A stretch of DNA of 64,000 bases from Streptomyces niveus. Its GTDB lineage: Bacteria; Actinomycetota; Actinomycetes; Streptomycetales; Streptomycetaceae. Position numbers and translations under genes: made by a program. Of the stretch, positions 63,204-64,000 are shown in pieces. Under the pieces are notes generated by a model. The model was given only the letters and a program-made list of their open reading frames with translations, searched no databases and was not told the DNA's origin. The DNA is taken from the NCBI RefSeq assembly GCF_002009175.1, contig NZ_CP018047.1, forward strand, positions 2,666,001 through 2,730,000. The letters are read 5' to 3'. Every line of letters starts with the position of its first letter. Position 1 is the first letter of the stretch.

Positions 63204-63261
63204 CGAGCAGGGCAGGTCCGGTTCCATCCTGGCCTGGGATGGAAGCGGCCTGCCCTGCTCG
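63204..63261 (-). terminator. Long two-tier hairpin after the Flp pilin gene
   Basis: CGAGCAGGGCAGG (63204-63216) pairs with CCTGCCCTGCTCG (63249-63261), and TTCCATCC/GGATGGAA pair inside. It begins 26 bases beyond the pilin stop and separates pilin and toxin transcripts. Confidence 0.9.
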
Positions 63262-63286
63262 ATGGGGGTGTGTGTGGTGCTGTGGG

Positions 63287-63520
63287 TCAGCCGCCGAGGA
63301 TCTCGCCGACCTTGTCGGTGAGGCCGCCCGCGATCTCGTCCGCGACACCGGAGCCGACGATCGCGGCGATGATGAGGGCGACCAGGACGATGACGCCGAC
63401 GTACTCGACGGCGCCCTGGCCCTTGTCGCTGCGGCGCTTCATCGCGGTGACGGCGGTGTTCGCCCAGGTGCCGACGTAGAGCTTGGCGTTGGTGGCGGCC
63501 TTCAGCGTGACGTTCGACAT
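63287..63520 (-). CDS. flp: Flp-family type IVb pilin
   Basis: 77 residues: a basic leader of 34 residues ending KG before QGAVEYVG (Gly34, Glu39, Tyr40), which is the Flp cleavage pattern G|xxxxEY, then one long helix (VIVLVALIIAAIVGSGVADE) and a short tail (LTDKVGEILGG). The mature pilin is about 43 residues, normal for Flp. The same signal pattern is found in both pilin-toxin fusions next to it. The ATG at 63520 is used. Site D lies 141 bases upstream. The rest of the Tad machine is outside the window. Confidence 0.92.
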   Translation of the reverse strand: MSNVTLKAATNAKLYVGTWANTAVTAMKRRSDKGQGAVEYVGVIVLVALIIAAIVGSGVADEIAGGLTDKVGEILGG

Positions 63521-63660
63521 GAGCTTTCCCCTTATGTGTCGGCCGGCCGGTGACCGGCCGACTCGTACGAGTCCTTGGTGCCGCCCCGCGTTTCCGGCTT
63601 CCTCCTGGCCGGACTCGCTGGCGACATGAGAAACATACGAAGAGGCCACACCCACCCGCA

Positions 63661-63676
63661 TGGGCCCCAAGACCCA
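63661..63676. promoter_or_regulatory. Tad/toxin-region palindrome, site D (TGGGCCC-CA-AGACCCA)
   Basis: The most degenerate of the four copies (two mismatches), preceded by CA, in the 285-base gap between the Flp pilin gene and the OmpA-type gene and 141 bases before the pilin start. The rest of this gap holds no gene. Confidence 0.55.
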
Positions 63677-63741
63677 AGTCCAGGCCCAACGAGAGAACTG
63701 GGCCCCGCCGGGCATGTGTGCCGGATCTCCGCCGGCAGAGA

Positions 63742-63791
63742 ACAGCGCTGCCCCGAGTCGTCCGAACGGAGGACGACCGGGGCAGCGCTGT
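63742..63791 (-). terminator. Perfect 14-bp-stem terminator after the OmpA-type gene
   Basis: ACAGCGCTGCCCCG (63742-63755) and CGGGGCAGCGCTGT (63778-63791) are exact complements; GTCGTCC/GGACGAC lengthen the stem. It lies 14 bases beyond the OmpA-type stop. Confidence 0.92.
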
Positions 63792-63805
63792 GTGGTGCGA
63801 GGCGA

Positions 63806-64000
63806 TCAGTTCTGGGAGCTGTCAGCCTCACCGCGCGGGAAGGAGACCTCCACACGGCGGTTCTTCTTGCGGCCCTCTTCGTCGCTGTTGTCGGCGATCG
63901 GGAACTGCTCGCCGTAGCCACGGATCTCGTAGGTGATCCCGGCGGAGGCCAACTCCTTCTCCAGAACGCCGTGTACGGCTTCGGCGCGCTGCTTGGAGAG
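63806..64000 (-). CDS. OmpA-family C-terminal domain protein, 5' end outside window
   Basis: Only the last 64 residues are visible: LSKQRAEAVHGVLEKELASA, GITYEIRGYGEQFPIADNSD, EEGRKKNRRVEVSFPRGEAD, then SSQN and TGA at 63806-63808. This is the end of a peptidoglycan-binding OmpA domain, with the conserved SKxRAxAV, GYGE and KNRRVE motifs. OmpA-type proteins often accompany Tad pili and anchor them to the wall. It is upstream of the Flp gene on the same strand, separated by a strong terminator. Confidence 0.9.
   Translation of the reverse strand, partial: LSKQRAEAVHGVLEKELASAGITYEIRGYGEQFPIADNSDEEGRKKNRRVEVSFPRGEADSSQN

Overview
The window is high-GC actinobacterial DNA and almost certainly comes from a Streptomyces chromosome. 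Third codon positions are strongly G/C, GTG starts are common, and there is a WhiB-like (Wbl) regulator, two SpoIIE-type phosphatases with HATPase tails, a GntR regulator and a polyphosphate glucokinase. From memory, the order fumC / class I fumarase / DUF1707 / wblI / glpX / xseB-xseA / ispH / ppgK / ychF resembles a core region of Streptomyces chromosomes. No tRNA, rRNA or CRISPR array was seen.

Layout. 1-10.9 kb: a sugar-use locus with a truncated MFS transporter, a LacI regulator, a CE7 esterase, a lipoprotein-permease-permease ABC importer, a GH39-like enzyme and a secreted GH144-like glucanase. A 14-bp operator-like sequence occurs both in front of lacI and in front of the importer. 11-19 kb: a YgcG/TPM-family protein whose TPM domain is mostly deleted, a PAS-GAF-SpoIIE-HATPase phosphatase, an RsbW-like kinase, and NUDIX, SPOR, GntR, cupin and small membrane proteins. 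19.08-20.14 kb: an intact IS481-family element inserted exactly at the ychF stop codon. 20-36.6 kb: core metabolism (ychF, ppgK, ispH, xseAB, glpX, wblI, two unrelated fumarases) with interspersed transporters and DUF proteins. 36.7-52.9 kb: a second SpoIIE phosphatase, a catalase gene broken by one in-frame TGA, a bifunctional penicillin-binding protein, an SPFH protein coupled to a ribbon-helix-helix protein, ahpD, an AI-2E-type permease, a lytic transglycosylase, a PhoH-like protein, a cis-prenyltransferase and an aldo-keto reductase.

53.3-64 kb is the most unusual part. Two paralogous proteins (59507-61051 and 61549-63111) begin with a Flp/Tad-type prepilin signal identical in pattern to that of a true Flp pilin beside them (63287-63520). 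They continue through a helical region and a 147-residue Hint (intein-like) autoprocessing domain, and end in unrelated ~100-residue tips. Each is followed by a small overlapping gene, as toxin-immunity pairs are. DNA similarity between the two copies stops at the His-Asn cleavage junction of the Hint domain. A type A24 prepilin peptidase (55425-56408) and an OmpA-type protein (63806 onward) lie in the same region. A 16-bp palindrome (consensus TGGGTCC-NN-GGACCCA) sits upstream of the peptidase, a lipoprotein, the second pilin-toxin and the Flp pilin. I read this as a pilin-anchored polymorphic toxin system under common control. The architecture is visible in the sequence; the toxic and immunity activities and the regulon are inferred.
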